Of a stretch of 64,000 nucleotides of DNA, positions 17,246 to 26,042 are shown one piece after another. The stretch lies in contig DAOUHE010000096.1 of the NCBI GenBank assembly GCA_034428715.1, positions 1-64,000 of the forward strand. The letters run 5' to 3'. Below the pieces are notes generated by a model that worked only from the letters and a program-made list of their open reading frames with translations, was not told the origin of the DNA and did not search any database. A program made the position numbers and the translations under genes. The first letter of the stretch is position 1. Each line of letters opens with the position of its first letter. Origin of the DNA: Io17-Chloro-G2 sp034428715 (GTDB lineage: Bacteria; Chloroflexota; Dehalococcoidia; Lucifugimonadales; UBA3495).

Positions 17246-18754
17246 ATGTCCTGGATAGAAGGGGTGGGTCCGCCGGATCTGCCTGATATTTTTCAGGTGC
17301 TATCCATAAACCCGGAAGCTCTGGAATCAGTCAAACAGCTTAACGAAACCCTCTCCTTTGGCAACTCACCCCTGGGAAGAGTCCGCGAAGAGGCGATCGC
17401 TACCGTGGTGGCGGTGGCCAACAGGTGCCGGTTTGGGGCCCTGACCGCCAGTGGATTTCTTCGTCAATACCTGGGAGACCAGCATACAGCAGCCAACATG
17501 CTGGTGAATCACCACCTGGCCGGTTTGGACCCCGCAGACCGCCAAATGCTGGATTTCGCCGTACAAATCACCCTCAAACCATCCACGCTGACCGACGCCG
17601 ACATCGAAAACCTGCGCCGAGTGGGTTTTGACGACGAAGAGATACTGTCGATCATATTGGTGACCTGCCTGGCCAATTTCATGAACCGTCTGGCCGACAG
17701 TCTTGGAATCGACATTCCTGCCAGCTACCAAAAGGCGGTGGAGAATTGGTTGACCGGGCCCGCGGGCCGGCAGCCCTGGCTGATGCGGCCGGTATCCCAA
17801 AGGACTAGGAATTCCAGCGACGATCCCCTTCCTGGAAGCTTGGAGCCCAGCGGCTGGGGCGCCGCTCCCGAGTGGCATCAACAGAATGATGGCGGAGCCA
17901 ACGGCTTCGCTAGATCTCTGTTCGACGATTCCTCAGGGCGTGATTCCAACGGTCTAGATCTGGAAGAGGCGCCGGGCGGCGAACTCCGAGACTTGGACTT
18001 GGATGGCGCCGGAAACGAAGTGAATCTCGGTGGTCTAGATGATCTGTTGGCCGTGGCGGAGCCCGGCGCCAACGGACTCTCCGGGGAAATTCCCGGCGAA
18101 TTCCCGGAAGAGATCCTGGAAGAGACGCCCGACGGGATGCCGGAAGATGACGATCAAGTAGAGGCGCCGGAATCCGGCGGTCCCCAGGATAACCTGGATT
18201 CTCCCGATGCCATTGGAGACTCCGAATCCACAACTACTGAAATGGAACGAATGGAGTTTGAGCTACGGTTCGGAACGTTGCCGCCACGTCCCGCCGCCGA
18301 GCCAAATGATGATTCCGAAGCGCAGCCGCCGGAAGGGACCACGTACACCATTACCACGACACCCTTCGACCCTGACGAATCGGAGCGAGGAACGGAGGTA
18401 GAAGACGACTTGGAAGTGAAGTTAGACGAAAAAACCGGCCAAGAAGAAACTGTCGTTCTGGTCGACACCAATAACCCGGTAGTTCGGTTCGTTGGCGATA
18501 TATGCACGGTAAAAACTGGGGAAGTGACCTCGGCCAGAGATCTATATATCGCCTATTTGCGCTGGTGTGATGATAATATCGAACCGCCAGTGCCGCAACG
18601 AAGCTTTGGTATGATACTGACCCAGATGGGTTTCGACCGCCGGCGCCGGGGCAGGGGCCGAAACTGGTCATGGTGGGGTGTTGGATTAGACAACGGGCAA
18701 ACAGACGACGACGAAGATTCGGAGTTTTTCATGGACCAGGACGATGGGGAGTAA
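17246..18754 (+). CDS. AhpD-like domain fused through an acidic linker to a primase-C-terminal-type winged helix
   Basis: A 502-residue protein with three parts. Residues 1-165 match the peroxidase-related branch of the AhpD/carboxymuconolactone decarboxylase fold: SPLGRVREEAIATVVAVANRC, LDPADRQMLDFAVQIT, FMNRLADSLGI. The catalytic CxxC...H is degraded: the first Cys is followed by RFG, and the His is gone. Residues about 190-405 are an acidic, Glu/Asp/Pro-rich linker. Residues about 410-475 (GEVTSARDLYIAYLRWC, QRSFGMILTQMGFDRRR, WWGVGL) resemble the winged-helix domain at the C-terminus of phage/plasmid D5-type primases. The acidic tail is DDDEDSEFF. A DNA-binding or redox-sensing role is conjecture. 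The gene stands alone. Confidence 0.7.
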   Translation: MSWIEGVGPPDLPDIFQVLSINPEALESVKQLNETLSFGNSPLGRVREEAIATVVAVANRCRFGALTASGFLRQYLGDQHTAANMLVNHHLAGLDPADRQMLDFAVQITLKPSTLTDADIENLRRVGFDDEEILSIILVTCLANFMNRLADSLGIDIPASYQKAVENWLTGPAGRQPWLMRPVSQRTRNSSDDPLPGSLEPSGWGAAPEWHQQNDGGANGFARSLFDDSSGRDSNGLDLEEAPGGELRDLDLDGAGNEVNLGGLDDLLAVAEPGANGLSGEIPGEFPEEILEETPDGMPEDDDQVEAPESGGPQDNLDSPDAIGDSESTTTEMERMEFELRFGTLPPRPAAEPNDDSEAQPPEGTTYTITTTPFDPDESERGTEVEDDLEVKLDEKTGQEETVVLVDTNNPVVRFVGDICTVKTGEVTSARDLYIAYLRWCDDNIEPPVPQRSFGMILTQMGFDRRRRGRGRNWSWWGVGLDNGQTDDDEDSEFFMDQDDGE

Positions 18755-18918
18755 CCAGCCGGGGGCACGGGTTCGGCCATGATGGCTGAGGCCAAGTCTC
18801 ACACCAAATTTCCTCCAGCTATGTCACCCGGACTTCACCGGGTTTAGAGTACCAACGCGGCGCCGGCCTGGCAATTGGGCCGTTCGCTAAAACCAACCCT
18901 TTCGGCAGCCCGTAGCCG

Positions 18919-18947
18919 TTGACACCGCGATACCCCTATGATACGGT
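18919..18947 (+). promoter_or_regulatory. Promoter of the T-box/ilvB transcript
   Basis: A perfect TTGACA (18919-18924) is followed after 17 bases by TACGGT (18942-18947), a weak -10 match. The position is right for a transcript starting just before stem I of the T-box leader. Confidence 0.45.
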
Positions 18948-18953
18948 TTGCTG

Positions 18954-19232
18954 CATCAAAGGCTATGATGGAGACGAGTAGGTAAGGGTAGACGCCAAGC
19001 GAGCCTGGTCTGGTGGAAGCAGGCGCGCCGATCTTATCCGAAAATCACTCCGGAGCCGCGGGCTGAACCCCTTCTTCGACAACAAGGGAACCGTAAGCCA
19101 CGCCGGGCTCGTCGCCCGTTAACAGCGGCGGGGCATGTTTGTGTCCTTATTGAGCGGCCCAGGATATTCCGGGGCAATTAGGGTGGTACCGCGGGAGCTT
19201 TGAAACCCGTCCCTACGTGGGACGGGTTTTTT
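18954..19232 (+). ncRNA. T-box riboswitch, isoleucine specifier
   Basis: A T-box leader that senses uncharged tRNA and controls readthrough into ilvB. The T-box sequence AGGGTGGTACCGCG is at 19180-19193. Stem I begins around GATGGAGACGAGTAGG (18967 on), with a distal loop AGCGAGCCTGGTCTGGTGG. The specifier region reads CCGAAAATCACTCCGGAG, placing the codon ATC (Ile) at 19044-19046 by analogy with known Ile leaders. A strong terminator hairpin follows the T-box. Isoleucine shortage should expose the antiterminator and switch on branched-chain amino acid synthesis. Confidence 0.9.
19204..19232 (+). terminator. Regulated Rho-independent terminator of the T-box leader
   Basis: A perfect 10-base-pair stem AACCCGTCCC/GGGACGGGTT with loop TACGT is followed by a run of T. 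It lies 11 bases after the T-box sequence, the arrangement expected for the terminator that competes with the antiterminator. Confidence 0.9.
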
Positions 19233-19347
19233 ATTTGGGGAATCCCCGTCTTTCAAACATATGCCGGCGGGTGACACGTCCCGTTCTCCAGGCTGGTTGA
19301 CCCGGCTGGTTGACCCGGCTGCTGTTTGAGAACTATTGGAGGCTACT

Positions 19348-21111
19348 TTGCAGCTTAAAGGCGCGGAGATCATGTGCAAAACCCTGCTTCAGTTGGGGGT
19401 GGATGTCTTGTTCGGGCACCCCGGTGGAGCCATTCTCCCCTTTTATGACGCGCTGTGGGCTTATCCCCAGTTGCGCCACATTCTGGTACGTCACGAACAG
19501 GCCGCCGCCCACGCCGCCGACGGTTACTCCCGGATAACCGGAAGAGTGGGTGTCTGTGTGGCCACCTCGGGTCCGGGGGCGACCAACCTGATCACCGGCA
19601 TCATGGGCGCAAAAGCCGACTCGGTGCCCCTGGTGGCCATCACCGGACAGGTTGCCCGCACCGCTTTAGGGTCTGAGGCCTTTCAAGAGTGCGATATTTG
19701 CTCCATCGCTGCCGCCTGCACCAAGAAAGCATTCCTGGTGATGGCGGCCGCCGATCTGGCGCCTACCCTCCACGAAGCGTTTCATATAGCCCAGGAGGGA
19801 AGGCCCGGCCCAGTGCTGGTGGATGTGCCCAGGGATGTTCAGCTGGAATTGACCGATTACATTCCGGAAGAGCCCCTGCCGGCGCCAGACCTTACCCTGT
19901 CGCGGGACACGCTGGAGGGGATCAAACACGCGGCGCGTTTGATCAACGAGGCTGAAAGGCCTTTGATCATCGGGGGCCATGGCATCGTGTCGTCGGGCGC
20001 CACCGAAGAGCTCAAAGCGTTGGCCGAAGCCACGGGCATTCCAGTGATCACAACCCTTTTGGGGCTGAGCGGATTTCCCGGAGATCATCCATTGAACCTC
20101 GGTATGCTGGGGATGCACGGCATGTATTGGTCCAACATTGCCGTGGACCAAGCTGACCTGCTAGTGGGTCTGGCCATGCGTTTCGACGACCGGGTGACCG
20201 GAAGGGCATCGACGTTCGCCCCCCACGCAAGGATCATACACCTGGATATCGAAGCCTCTCAAGTAGGGCGGAACGTTCCAGTTGAGGTGCCTTTGGTGGG
20301 CGACGCCAAGACCATACTCAAGGAACTGCTTCCCCACGTGAAGCACGTGGACCGGCCGGCCTGGATGGACAACATCGGCCAGTTGCGCCAAGATCATCCC
20401 TCATTGGAAATACCAGCCTCTGAGAACCTGATGCCCCAGCATGTGTTGACCAACCTCAACCAATTGCTGCAGGAGGAACCAGAAAGTGTGGTGGTGACCG
20501 GTGTGGGCCAACACCAAATGTGGGCCGCCCAATTCCTGTTTTTCAACAGCGTAAACACCTTTGTCTCATCCGGCGGCCAGGGTGCGATGGGATTCGAACT
20601 TCCCGCCGCCATGGGTGTACAGGCCGGAAGGCCCGGTACGCCGGTCTGGACCGTCGCCGGAGATGGCGGGTTTCAGATGACCCTCCAGGAACTGGCCACG
20701 GTGGCCCATGAGAAACTACCTGTGAAGATTGCGCTGTTCAACAACGGAAATCTGGGAATGATCCGCCAGTGGCAAGAGATGTACTTTGAGAACCATTTCA
20801 AGGCGGTTCCCATACCGGGTCCAGATTACGTGACCTTGGCCAAGGCCTATGGTGTAGAGGCCATGCAGGTCACGGAACTGGAAGATGTACTGCCCGCATT
20901 GCGCCGGGCCCGGGCCCACGACGGACCCTTCCTGATTGATTTCGTGATAGATTCCGAAGCCAACGTTTTCCCGATGGTTCCGCCAGGCGGAAGCCTGGCG
21001 GACACGTTAGAAGATCCCCGCTTGCAAAATGGAGCCCGGACGGCACGACGCATCCGTGCCACTGATATCGCCGAACCGGGGACCGGGGTCGAACGGCGGC
21101 ACGGCAAATAG
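19348..21111 (+). CDS. ilvB: Acetolactate synthase, catalytic large subunit
   Basis: A 587-residue thiamine-diphosphate enzyme that condenses two pyruvates, or pyruvate with 2-oxobutyrate, in the first shared step of valine, leucine and isoleucine synthesis. Visible motifs are the N-terminal GHPGGAILPFYDAL, the catalytic Glu in HEQAAAHAADGY, GPGATNLITG, and the ThDP-binding GDGGFQMT...NNGNLGMIRQWQ. The TTG at 19348 follows GGAGG by 5 bases; an in-frame TTG at 19336 would lie before that site. Transcription is controlled by the T-box leader. The regulatory subunit gene ilvN is not adjacent, which is unusual. Confidence 0.92.
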   Translation: MQLKGAEIMCKTLLQLGVDVLFGHPGGAILPFYDALWAYPQLRHILVRHEQAAAHAADGYSRITGRVGVCVATSGPGATNLITGIMGAKADSVPLVAITGQVARTALGSEAFQECDICSIAAACTKKAFLVMAAADLAPTLHEAFHIAQEGRPGPVLVDVPRDVQLELTDYIPEEPLPAPDLTLSRDTLEGIKHAARLINEAERPLIIGGHGIVSSGATEELKALAEATGIPVITTLLGLSGFPGDHPLNLGMLGMHGMYWSNIAVDQADLLVGLAMRFDDRVTGRASTFAPHARIIHLDIEASQVGRNVPVEVPLVGDAKTILKELLPHVKHVDRPAWMDNIGQLRQDHPSLEIPASENLMPQHVLTNLNQLLQEEPESVVVTGVGQHQMWAAQFLFFNSVNTFVSSGGQGAMGFELPAAMGVQAGRPGTPVWTVAGDGGFQMTLQELATVAHEKLPVKIALFNNGNLGMIRQWQEMYFENHFKAVPIPGPDYVTLAKAYGVEAMQVTELEDVLPALRRARAHDGPFLIDFVIDSEANVFPMVPPGGSLADTLEDPRLQNGARTARRIRATDIAEPGTGVERRHGK

Positions 21112-21204
21112 AGTCTCTCGCTGGGAGAATCTATTTTACTTTGGCACATTTAGAGAGAATCCAGGCCGCTCCGTCCTGGCTCTGGTTGATGCGGAAGGAT
21201 CTCT

Positions 21205-22422
21205 CTACCGGAACCGGCCGCCCCCATTGCGACGCCTGGACCGGTACGCCCGTAAGCCCAGGTATCCAATCATCAAAACCAAGGCAATCCCACCTGCCGT
21301 CGCCGCGATCGCCCCAATCAGACCCCAATTGATGTCAGTGTATTCACTGATGAAAGAGACCTGAATCCGGGCTTCCGGCTTCCGGGCAATGGCGTCTTCC
21401 TCTCCCGTTCCAGCCTTGCCTTCAGTCAACTCCTTGGTCTTAACCTCGCCGGAAGCCTCAAGAAATGTCATGGTTTGGCTGAAGTCCTTGGTGAAAACCC
21501 GTAGCGAAAGTTCGGCCCGTTCCCTGCCGTCTTTGAGCGACAAAAATACACGGTCCACCGAGCCGTCGATCGAGGCCACCAGTCCTTTGATGTCGTCCAA
21601 TTCCTGAGTCACATTCGATACTTCAATCCCCAGTACGGCAGAGGGCGCCTCTCCGCCGGAACCCTGGGGAAGGGACAATGACAGGTGGATCGTGGCCAGA
21701 TCCACTCGCCGCTCCAGAAAATTCAACTGCCCCTGGTACCGCTCCACGTCCGCCCGCACCCGTGACAACTCGCGTTCGATGGTCAGGATCTCGCTCACCG
21801 TGGCGGTACGCTCCAATAGGGACAACAGGCTTTGCTCTTCCCTCAGGCTGCTTTTGAGACGGGCCTTCAGGTCAATGAACCGCTCTGAAACGTCTTCGGT
21901 GCCCAGGTTACGGTTTTGGACCTCTCCCAACCTCTCAACGGCCTCCACGGTAGCCAAGAACCGGTCTTGGGGGACCCTTAATGTCATGTTGGCATGCTGT
22001 TCTCCGGGACTGGACCCGCCGGAGCTGGAAAGGTTTTCCACAAATCCGCCCATGCCCTCGACCACCGTCTGTACCTGCTTGATGGTGGACTCCACCGCCT
22101 CTACCTCCAAGGAGATAGACGCGGTGGAGATGACCTTCCTTTCAGCGGTTTGCAGAGACTGTTGGCCGCCGCCATCGCCTCGGCCAATCGTGGCCAAGGC
22201 CTCCGACTCTACTGCAGCCTCCAACCTTGGAGGCTCAGGAGCGGCAGCAGGGGACGCGAAGACCGGCGCGCCTGCTGACGAGTCGAAGCCCAATGCACCT
22301 GACTGCGCCACGCTTTTGTTGCTAACCTGGGAAGATTCGTCGCCGAATGGTTCTTGGCCGCTGCCACAGGCGATCAGAGCTGCCGCCAACGCTATCAGTA
22401 GAAAAACCACCGCTTTGGACAT
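21205..22422 (-). CDS. DUF4349 lipoprotein
   Basis: A 405-residue predicted lipoprotein. The signal peptide ends in LIALAAALIAC near residue 19, followed by a disordered Ser/Ala/Pro region to about residue 90. The DUF4349 domain starts at RKVISTASISLEVEAVEST and includes a long coiled coil (RFIDLKARLKSSLREEQSLL, ERELSRVRADVERYQGQ). A transmembrane helix near the C-terminus (GLIGAIAATAGGIALVLMIGYLG) precedes a basic tail RSRRR. The ATG at 22422 has GGAGGAG upstream, better than the longer frame. Family function is unknown. Confidence 0.82.
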   Translation of the reverse strand: MSKAVVFLLIALAAALIACGSGQEPFGDESSQVSNKSVAQSGALGFDSSAGAPVFASPAAAPEPPRLEAAVESEALATIGRGDGGGQQSLQTAERKVISTASISLEVEAVESTIKQVQTVVEGMGGFVENLSSSGGSSPGEQHANMTLRVPQDRFLATVEAVERLGEVQNRNLGTEDVSERFIDLKARLKSSLREEQSLLSLLERTATVSEILTIERELSRVRADVERYQGQLNFLERRVDLATIHLSLSLPQGSGGEAPSAVLGIEVSNVTQELDDIKGLVASIDGSVDRVFLSLKDGRERAELSLRVFTKDFSQTMTFLEASGEVKTKELTEGKAGTGEEDAIARKPEARIQVSFISEYTDINWGLIGAIAATAGGIALVLMIGYLGLRAYRSRRRNGGGRFR

Positions 22423-22605
22423 GCCGTCTCCTCCAAAATCTTCTACCACTATAGACGCGGGTCTGGGTTTCAAAGTTCCCCGAACCTAATCAATCCCTTG
22501 AACATTGTAATAAAAATGAGGCTCTGTCCCCTTCCATGATGTTGCGGAGTTTTCCCGAATCGCCTACACTCAATCGGTCCGAACCTGGCATCAACGGAGG
22601 GACAA

Positions 22606-23007
22606 GTGGCAAGGGTAACCATCCAGGAAGCGTCGTACAAACTGAATCTATCCCAGGCCGTCATTCGGGATTGCATACGCAAGGGAGAGTTGCAGGCCTT
22701 CCGGGAGGCGGGTCCCCGGGGATTGCGCTGGGTTGTGGAACTACCCGAAAACGGATGGGTGGAAGGTTTTACCGCGTCTTTATACAATCTGTCCAGCCAG
22801 ATGACTCCATGGTGGTGGCCTACCGAAGAAAAGGAAGGCCTTGTGCACTACGTGCAAGACTTGGGGATCGAGGAGATCGAGCCCATCTACCTATGTGGAT
22901 TGAAGGGCAATAACGTTTGGGACGCCTCCGGCCACGCACTAGCCGAGCGGTGTACTGAATGCACCGGTATAGCCGTGGAACAAGGACTGCCCCTCTGGAA
23001 CGAATAG
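22606..23007 (+). CDS. Small helix-turn-helix protein with Cys-containing C-terminus
   Basis: A 133-residue protein beginning with GTG after GGAGGG. Residues 1-50 look like a MerR/excisionase-type helix-turn-helix: VTIQEASYKLNLSQAVIRDCIRKGELQAF, then a wing GPRGLRWVV. The C-terminal half has a LCGLKGNNVWDASGHALAERCTEC stretch whose spaced Cys and His could bind metal. It is the only gene on this strand between DUF4349 and fumC. Probably a regulator; target unknown. Confidence 0.6.
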   Translation: MARVTIQEASYKLNLSQAVIRDCIRKGELQAFREAGPRGLRWVVELPENGWVEGFTASLYNLSSQMTPWWWPTEEKEGLVHYVQDLGIEEIEPIYLCGLKGNNVWDASGHALAERCTECTGIAVEQGLPLWNE

Positions 23008-23109
23008 CCAGCGGGAACGGCTATGTTTGCCCATTACACCCCACCTCAGTGGCTCGCTACTGAGGCCAACGGCTAAACGGCAGCGCCAGTCTTGCGTGAG
23101 TGCCGCTTA

Positions 23110-24531
23110 CTAACCGCCCTCGCCACCGGTCTCCAATCCGGGCATGGTCATGGCTTCGGGATCCAACAGGGTATCCAACTCGGCATCAGATAGATCGGTC
23201 TTCTGTTTGGCCACCTCTCGGATGGTCTGACCCGAGGCCGCGGCCTCTTTTGCGATGGCGGCTGCCGCGTCGTAGCCGATGGACGGCGCCAGACCCGTAC
23301 CAAGCATCAACCCCTTCTCCACCATGTCCGGTCCAGTGGAGGTCGCAATGATCCCCTTAACGCACTGTTCAGCGAAGTTGTCGGCCGATGCCGCCAGCAG
23401 GGAGATCGATTGCAGGATATTGTAGGCCGCGACGGGCATCATGGTGTTCAATTCAAAATAGCCCCCGTTGCCGGCCAGGGCAATGGTGGCGTCGTTTCCA
23501 ATCACCTGGGCGACGGCCTGGATCACGCTTTCGGAGATGACCGGGTTGATCTTGCCCGGCATTATGGAACTTCCCGGTTGCACCTCGGGCAGGATCAGTT
23601 CGCCCAGGCCGGCCCGGGGGCCGCAGGCCATCAACCGTATATCGTTGGCGATCTTGTGGAGGCTAACGGCAATGGTTTTGAGCCCGCCGCTGGCTTCCAC
23701 CAGAGCGTCTAGGGTCGACTGGGCCTGGAAGTGATTTCCCGTTTCTTTGATCGACACCCCGGTGATCTCCGCGAGAACCCGGCAGGTCCGGGCGGAGAAC
23801 TCGGGATGAGTGTTGACACCCGTGCCCACGGCCGTGCCGCCGAGGGCCACCTCGCTGAGGGCTTCCTGAACCCGGCGCAGGCGTTGAATGCTGTAATCGG
23901 CCTGGCCGGCGAATCCCAGGAATTCCTGGCCTAGACGCACCGGCGTGGCGTCTTGAAGGTGAGTCCGGCCAGTTTTGACAATGGGCCAAAACTCGTCCGA
24001 CTTTTTCTGCAGCTCATCCCTGAGCTTCTCTAGGGCGGGAATTAGTTCCCCATCGATGGCCATCATCGCCGCCAGATGAATCGCGGTGGGTATGACGTCG
24101 TTTGACGACTGGCCCATATTGACCTGGTCGTTGGGATGCACCAGCCGGGAGCCCAAGTCTCCTCCCAAGATTTGGGACGCGCGGTTGGCGATGACCTCGT
24201 TGGCGTTGGTGTTGGTAGAGGTGCCGGAACCCGTCTGAAAGATATCCAGCACGAAATGTTCGTCCATTTTGCCATCGGCGACTTCCTGCGCGGCCGCCAC
24301 GATCACGTTCATCATGGCTTCATCAAGGTTGCCCAGGGCATTATTGGTGCGGGCGGCGGCCAGTTTGACCAGCCCTAATGCCCGGATGAACGTCCTGGGA
24401 AAACGCAGGTCGCTGATGGGGAAATTCAGCACCGCCCGCATGGTGGAGGCGCCGTAAAGAGCGCCAGCCGGGACTTCCATAGGCCCCATGGAATCGCGCT
24501 CAATCCTGACTTCGGGATTGGTGGCCGTCAT
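23110..24531 (-). CDS. fumC: Class II fumarate hydratase
   Basis: A 473-residue fumarase that interconverts fumarate and malate in the citric acid cycle without an iron-sulfur cluster. The superfamily signature GSSIMPGKINPV is near residue 317. Also visible are GSGTSTNTNANEVIANRA, NMGQSSNDVIPTA and GRTHLQDATPVRLGQEF. Length is slightly over the typical 460-467. A GGAGG site lies upstream of the ATG. The gene is monocistronic. Aspartate ammonia-lyase is the nearest alternative, but the Ser/Asn motifs read as fumarase. Confidence 0.9.
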   Translation of the reverse strand: MTATNPEVRIERDSMGPMEVPAGALYGASTMRAVLNFPISDLRFPRTFIRALGLVKLAAARTNNALGNLDEAMMNVIVAAAQEVADGKMDEHFVLDIFQTGSGTSTNTNANEVIANRASQILGGDLGSRLVHPNDQVNMGQSSNDVIPTAIHLAAMMAIDGELIPALEKLRDELQKKSDEFWPIVKTGRTHLQDATPVRLGQEFLGFAGQADYSIQRLRRVQEALSEVALGGTAVGTGVNTHPEFSARTCRVLAEITGVSIKETGNHFQAQSTLDALVEASGGLKTIAVSLHKIANDIRLMACGPRAGLGELILPEVQPGSSIMPGKINPVISESVIQAVAQVIGNDATIALAGNGGYFELNTMMPVAAYNILQSISLLAASADNFAEQCVKGIIATSTGPDMVEKGLMLGTGLAPSIGYDAAAAIAKEAAASGQTIREVAKQKTDLSDAELDTLLDPEAMTMPGLETGGEGG

Positions 24532-24719
24532 CTAGAGGTTTCCTCCGGTGAAATATGCACGTTGATTTTATCCATTGCGCCGGAAGATGACCAGCCCGGT
24601 ATTTTGGTACAACGTGGAAAGCTTTTGTGGCCATATGATTCCGCGAACGGAATTCGCGAAGCCACGCCGAATTGTTTGCCTTCGGCGGAATCTATTTTAG
24701 GCAAAGTAACAGAGGGTAG

Positions 24720-24748
24720 TTGGCCAACTAGTAGATCGTTGGTATACT
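24720..24748 (+). promoter_or_regulatory. Promoter before the truncated deacetylase and dehydrogenase
   Basis: TTGGCC (24720-24725) and TATACT (24743-24748) are separated by exactly 17 bases, about 80 bases before the ATG at 24829. It could drive both the remnant and the dehydrogenase behind it. Confidence 0.5.
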
Positions 24749-24828
24749 CCGCGCAGGTAATCGAATTCTAATCAGAACCGAGGCCGCCATAGCCTCAGGC
24801 AATATCACAAATGAAGGAGGTCTGACCC

Positions 24829-25065
24829 ATGCCTCTGCCTCCCAACCGAATGGATTATAGTCCAATCATCGACCGTCCCATCATCAAGTGGCCCAACAAT
24901 GCCCGGGTCGCTTTCTGGGTCGCGCCGAATATCGAGCACTACGAATACATGCCTATCTTGGACGGTGTGCGCAATCCTTGGCCCCGGACGCCCCATCCCG
25001 ACGTGCAGCAATACTCATCCCACGAGTTTGGCAACCGGGTGGGTTTACAAAACTGGGAGAGTTGA
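24829..25065 (+). pseudogene. Truncated polysaccharide deacetylase-like paralogue (5' remnant)
   Basis: The first 72 residues follow the deacetylase at 6530 closely: MPLPPNRMDYSPII, KWPNNARVAFWV, NPWPRTPHPDVQQYS, ending at NRVG. The homology then stops and only LQNWES follows before a stop. The intact paralogue has 304 residues, so about three quarters are missing, including all catalytic motifs. A perfect AAGGAGG site remains 8 bases upstream. The remnant is followed after 32 bases by a dehydrogenase gene, so a deletion may have placed that gene under this promoter. Confidence 0.75.
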
Positions 25066-25097
25066 CGCTCCCGAATCAACAGGAACGGAGAAGCGAG

Positions 25098-26015
25098 ATG
25101 ACAGAGGTTGGATTTATTGGTTTGGGCCATATGGGTGGTCCGATCGCGGGGAACCTCCAAAAGGCGGGGCATCACATGGTGGTGCATGATCTGGATCAAG
25201 CGGCGGCGGCGAATTTGATGGAGCGTGGGGCGGACTGGGCCGATAGCCCCCAAGCGTTGGCGGAACGTTGCGAGGTGATCTTTACCTCTTTGCCGGGCCC
25301 CCCGGAGGCGGAATCGGTGGCCATGGGACCGGAGGGTATATTCCGGGGCGCCAAGCCGGGCACGGTCTACTTCGATACAACCTCTAACCTGCCCTCGATG
25401 GTGCGGCGCATGGCGGCGGCGGGGCAGGAGAAAGGGATCACGGTGCTGGACGCGGCGGTGAGCGGTGGCGTGCGCGGCGCCGAGGCGGCAACCCTGTCGG
25501 TGATGGTCGGCGGTGACCGGGAGGCCTTTGAGCGGTACAAGCCGCTGCTGGATGCCATCGGCGCGAATGTCTTCCATCTGGGGGATGTGGGCGCCGGGTG
25601 TACGGTCAAGTTGATCAACAACCTGCTGGGAATCGCCTCCAACCAGCTAGTATATGAAGGGGTGGTGCTGGGGGCGAAGGCCGGCATTGACCCGGTCACC
25701 CTTTACGAGGTGATGAACGTCAGCTCGGGGGCCCGGATGATCCAAGGAATGCGGGCAATATTGGACCGCGACTGGGATGACCCAGGCTTCACCCTCGAGT
25801 TGTCGGGAAAAGATATCAGCCTGGCCGTCCAGTTGGGCCGCGAACTCGGTGTTCCGATGCCGGTATCATCGGCGGCCGAGCAGAACTTCATACGGGCCAA
25901 GGGCCGGGGATTGGGCAAAAAAGCCAGCGGGGCGACCCTTACCCTGCTGGAAGAGGTTGCCGGAGTGGAGGTGCGCACCAACCTGCCCATGGATTCCCTG
26001 CCGGGGTCAGGCTGA
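25098..26015 (+). CDS. NAD(P)-dependent beta-hydroxyacid dehydrogenase
   Basis: A 305-residue member of the 3-hydroxyisobutyrate/tartronate semialdehyde/6-phosphogluconate dehydrogenase group. The Rossmann motif GFIGLGHMGGPIAGNL begins at residue 5. DAAVSGGVRGAEAATLSVMVGG is the substrate-binding signature. The catalytic Lys is in GCTVKLINNLLG near residue 172. The ATG at 25098 follows GGAGAAG; the open frame extends upstream without a better start. It oxidises a small beta-hydroxyacid, identity unknown. Its upstream neighbour is the deacetylase remnant. Confidence 0.86.
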   Translation: MTEVGFIGLGHMGGPIAGNLQKAGHHMVVHDLDQAAAANLMERGADWADSPQALAERCEVIFTSLPGPPEAESVAMGPEGIFRGAKPGTVYFDTTSNLPSMVRRMAAAGQEKGITVLDAAVSGGVRGAEAATLSVMVGGDREAFERYKPLLDAIGANVFHLGDVGAGCTVKLINNLLGIASNQLVYEGVVLGAKAGIDPVTLYEVMNVSSGARMIQGMRAILDRDWDDPGFTLELSGKDISLAVQLGRELGVPMPVSSAAEQNFIRAKGRGLGKKASGATLTLLEEVAGVEVRTNLPMDSLPGSG

Positions 26016-26042
26016 ATCGCTAAGTCTTTGTGAACTAAGAAA

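Noticed and set aside
21692..22489. Plus-strand frame of 265 codons opposite the DUF4349 gene
   Set aside because: It is Ser/Arg-rich with no family pattern and antisense to a clear lipoprotein gene.
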